This document shows, piece after piece, positions 4,445 through 5,598 of a stretch of 5,598 nucleotides of DNA. The stretch is from Lysobacteraceae bacterium (GTDB taxonomy: Bacteria; Pseudomonadota; Gammaproteobacteria; Xanthomonadales; Xanthomonadaceae), in contig DNXT01000023.1 of assembly GCA_003505795.1 (NCBI GenBank), positions 1 through 5,598 on the forward strand, given 5' to 3'. The translations under genes and the position numbers were made by a program. The notes under the pieces were generated by a model. That model was not told the DNA's origin. It was given only the letters and a program-made list of their open reading frames with translations, and ran no database searches. Numbering within the stretch: position 1 is the stretch's first letter; each line of letters starts with the position of its first letter.

Positions 4445-5413
4445 ATGCCCATCCGCGATGCCTTGAGAATCGCCAGCCGCGACGTCACCGAGGAGCCGGT
4501 GTACCGCGGGCGTCGCCGCCTGCTGCAGACGCTGGCGCTGAGCCCGGCCCTGGGCATCGCCGGATGCGCCGACGCGGACCCGCCGCCGCCGCCGCGCACC
4601 GTGGTGACGCCCGACCAGGCCCGCAGCGGCTTCCGCACCGGCGAGGAGCCGACCCGCTACGAGGACGTCACCCGCTACAACAACTTCTACGAGTTCGGCA
4701 CCGACAAGACCGACCCGTCGCGGGCGGCGAAGACGCTGCGCACCGCGCAGTGGTCGGTCAAGGTCGGCGGCTACTGCGACCGGCCGGGCAGCGTGACGCT
4801 GGACGACCTGCTCAAGGGGTTCACGCCCGAGGAACGCATCTACCGGCTGCGCTGCGTGGAGGGCTGGTCGATGGTGATCCCGTGGCTGGGCGTGCCGCTG
4901 GGCGAGGTGCTCAAGCGCTTCGGGCCGACCTCCAAGGCCAAGTACGTCGCCTTCACCACGCTGGCCGACCCGCAGCAGATGCCGGGCGTGCGCTACCGCT
5001 CGATCGACTGGCCGTACCGGGAGGGCCTGCGCATCGACGAGGCCATGCACCCGCTGACCCTGCTGGCCACCGGCCTGTACGGCAAGCCGCTGCCGCAGCA
5101 GAACGGCGCGCCGCTGCGGCTGGTGGTGCCGTGGAAGTACGGCTTCAAGAGCATCAAGTCGATCGTGGAGATCACGTTCGTCGAGCGCATGCCGCCGACC
5201 GCCTGGAACCGCCTGCAACCGCAGGAGTACGGGTTCTTCTCCAACGTCAATCCGGCGGTGGATCACCCGCGCTGGAGCCAGAAGACCGAGCGTCGCATCG
5301 CCGGCACCGCCAGCAAGCTGTTCGCCGAGCGCATCCCGACCCGGCCGTTCAACGGCTATGCCGACCAGGTCGCCTCGATGTATGCCGGCATGGACCTGAA
5401 GAAATGGTTCTGA
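4445..5413 (+). CDS. msrP: Protein-methionine-sulfoxide reductase, molybdopterin subunit MsrP (YedY)
   Basis: MsrP reduces methionine sulfoxide in envelope proteins outside the inner membrane, taking electrons from the haem protein MsrQ. The 322-aa product (E. coli is about 334) belongs to the sulfite-oxidase-type Mo-cofactor fold. It shows YNNFYEFG (78-85), RIYRLRCVEGWSMV (131-144, C137 being the Mo ligand), PWLGVPL, KYVAF (166-170), EAMHPLTL (199-206), LPQQNGAP (216-223), VPWKYGFKSIKSI (228-240), VNPAVDHPRWSQ (268-279) and FNGYADQVASMY (302-313). The leader carries GRRRLLQTL (22-30) and a hydrophobic stretch, a Tat-type signal consistent with export of a folded cofactor protein. The leader then ends in I-A-G-C (C41), a lipobox with Ala at +2, followed by five prolines (46-50). 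This suggests a lipid-anchored form, unlike soluble E. coli MsrP. msrQ is not within the 185 bp that follow. Confidence 0.96.
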   Translation: MPIRDALRIASRDVTEEPVYRGRRRLLQTLALSPALGIAGCADADPPPPPRTVVTPDQARSGFRTGEEPTRYEDVTRYNNFYEFGTDKTDPSRAAKTLRTAQWSVKVGGYCDRPGSVTLDDLLKGFTPEERIYRLRCVEGWSMVIPWLGVPLGEVLKRFGPTSKAKYVAFTTLADPQQMPGVRYRSIDWPYREGLRIDEAMHPLTLLATGLYGKPLPQQNGAPLRLVVPWKYGFKSIKSIVEITFVERMPPTAWNRLQPQEYGFFSNVNPAVDHPRWSQKTERRIAGTASKLFAERIPTRPFNGYADQVASMYAGMDLKKWF

Positions 5414-5432
5414 GCCGGTCCGCGACGGGCGG

Positions 5433-5598
5433 CCCTCATCCGCCCTTCGGGCACCTTCTCCCGCTTGCGGGAGAAGGAGTACGGGATCGCCTCCCGCTTG
5501 CGAGGGGAGGGAAGGAATACGGCATCGCTTCCGCCTGCGGCAGGCCTTTTCCCTTCTCCCGCGGGCGGGAGAAGGTGGCGCGCAGCGCCGGATGAGGG
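5433..5598. mobile_element. MITE-like non-coding element with terminal inverted repeats and tandem hairpins
   Basis: The 166-bp stretch opens with CCCTCATCCG (5433-5442) and closes with its exact inverse complement CGGATGAGGG (5589-5598). Between them are, in order: GCCC-TTC-GGGC (5442-5452); a perfect 11-bp hairpin with TT loop (5454-5477); an imperfect relative CCTCCCGC/GCGAGGGGAGG (5490-5510); GCCTG-CGG-CAGGC followed by CTTTT (5533-5550); a second 11-bp hairpin with identical arms but GG loop (5552-5575); and GGCGC-GCA-GCGCC (5577-5589). It encodes no plausible protein. The layout fits the dispersed hairpin repeats common downstream of genes in Xanthomonadaceae. It starts 19 bp after the msrP stop and could also end msrP transcription. 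The right boundary coincides with the window edge, so a flanking target duplication cannot be tested. Confidence 0.65.
5533..5550 (+). terminator. Possible rho-independent terminator for msrP
   Basis: GCCTG-CGG-CAGGC is a 5-bp GC-rich hairpin followed at once by CCTTTT, the only hairpin plus short T-run in the msrP direction. It lies about 120 bp past the msrP stop and inside the hairpin element. The T-run is short, so termination is plausible but not assured. Confidence 0.3.

Noticed and set aside
4259..5266. N-terminal extension of serC through the msrP region
   Set aside because: The frame stays open, but family homology starts exactly at MTRAFNFSAGP, and the extension is antisense to msrP.
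5433..5598. CRISPR-like array
   Set aside because: The repeats are inverted hairpin arms of differing spacing, not regularly spaced direct repeats with unique spacers.

Overview
This is a high-GC chromosomal segment, most likely from a Xanthomonadaceae/Lysobacteraceae bacterium (Lysobacter, Luteimonas, Pseudoxanthomonas or Xanthomonas type). The evidence is the character of the AroA, PheA and SerC proteins, the serC-pheA-aroA gene order, and the intergenic hairpin repeats, including a GTAG-headed REP. This placement rests on recognising the proteins and repeats by eye; no database search was run.

Layout. (i) Positions 2-295, plus strand: the 3' end of a TonB-family gene, containing the C-terminal TonB domain. 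It converges on aroA, and the two reading frames overlap by 17 bp. (ii) Positions 4258 down to 279, minus strand: serC, pheA and aroA in that order, a compact amino-acid biosynthesis cluster. SerC makes phosphoserine. PheA is the bifunctional chorismate mutase/prephenate dehydratase. AroA is EPSP synthase, of the class II-like type. The serC-pheA gap is 72 bp and holds a perfect 20-bp palindrome. The pheA-aroA gap is 365 bp and is filled with hairpins and REP-like repeats, so whether aroA is cotranscribed is open. (iii) Positions 4259-4444: a divergent promoter region. (iv) Positions 4445-5413, plus strand: msrP, the periplasmic molybdopterin methionine sulfoxide reductase. It has a Tat-type leader and, unusually, a lipobox cysteine. 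(v) Positions 5433-5598: a non-coding, MITE-like element with 10-bp terminal inverted repeats and a tandem series of hairpins. It ends exactly at the window edge.

How the genes fit together. SerC and the two aromatic-pathway enzymes form the familiar gammaproteobacterial serC-pheA-aroA cluster, but the usual neighbours gyrA (upstream) and cmk/rpsA (downstream) are absent from this window. MsrP is unrelated; it repairs oxidised methionines in envelope proteins. Its membrane partner gene msrQ is not visible and may lie beyond the hairpin element.

I see no defence system, prophage, CRISPR array, tRNA or rRNA. The genes are ordinary housekeeping genes. The more interesting material is the intergenic hairpin architecture and the details of the msrP leader and promoter.
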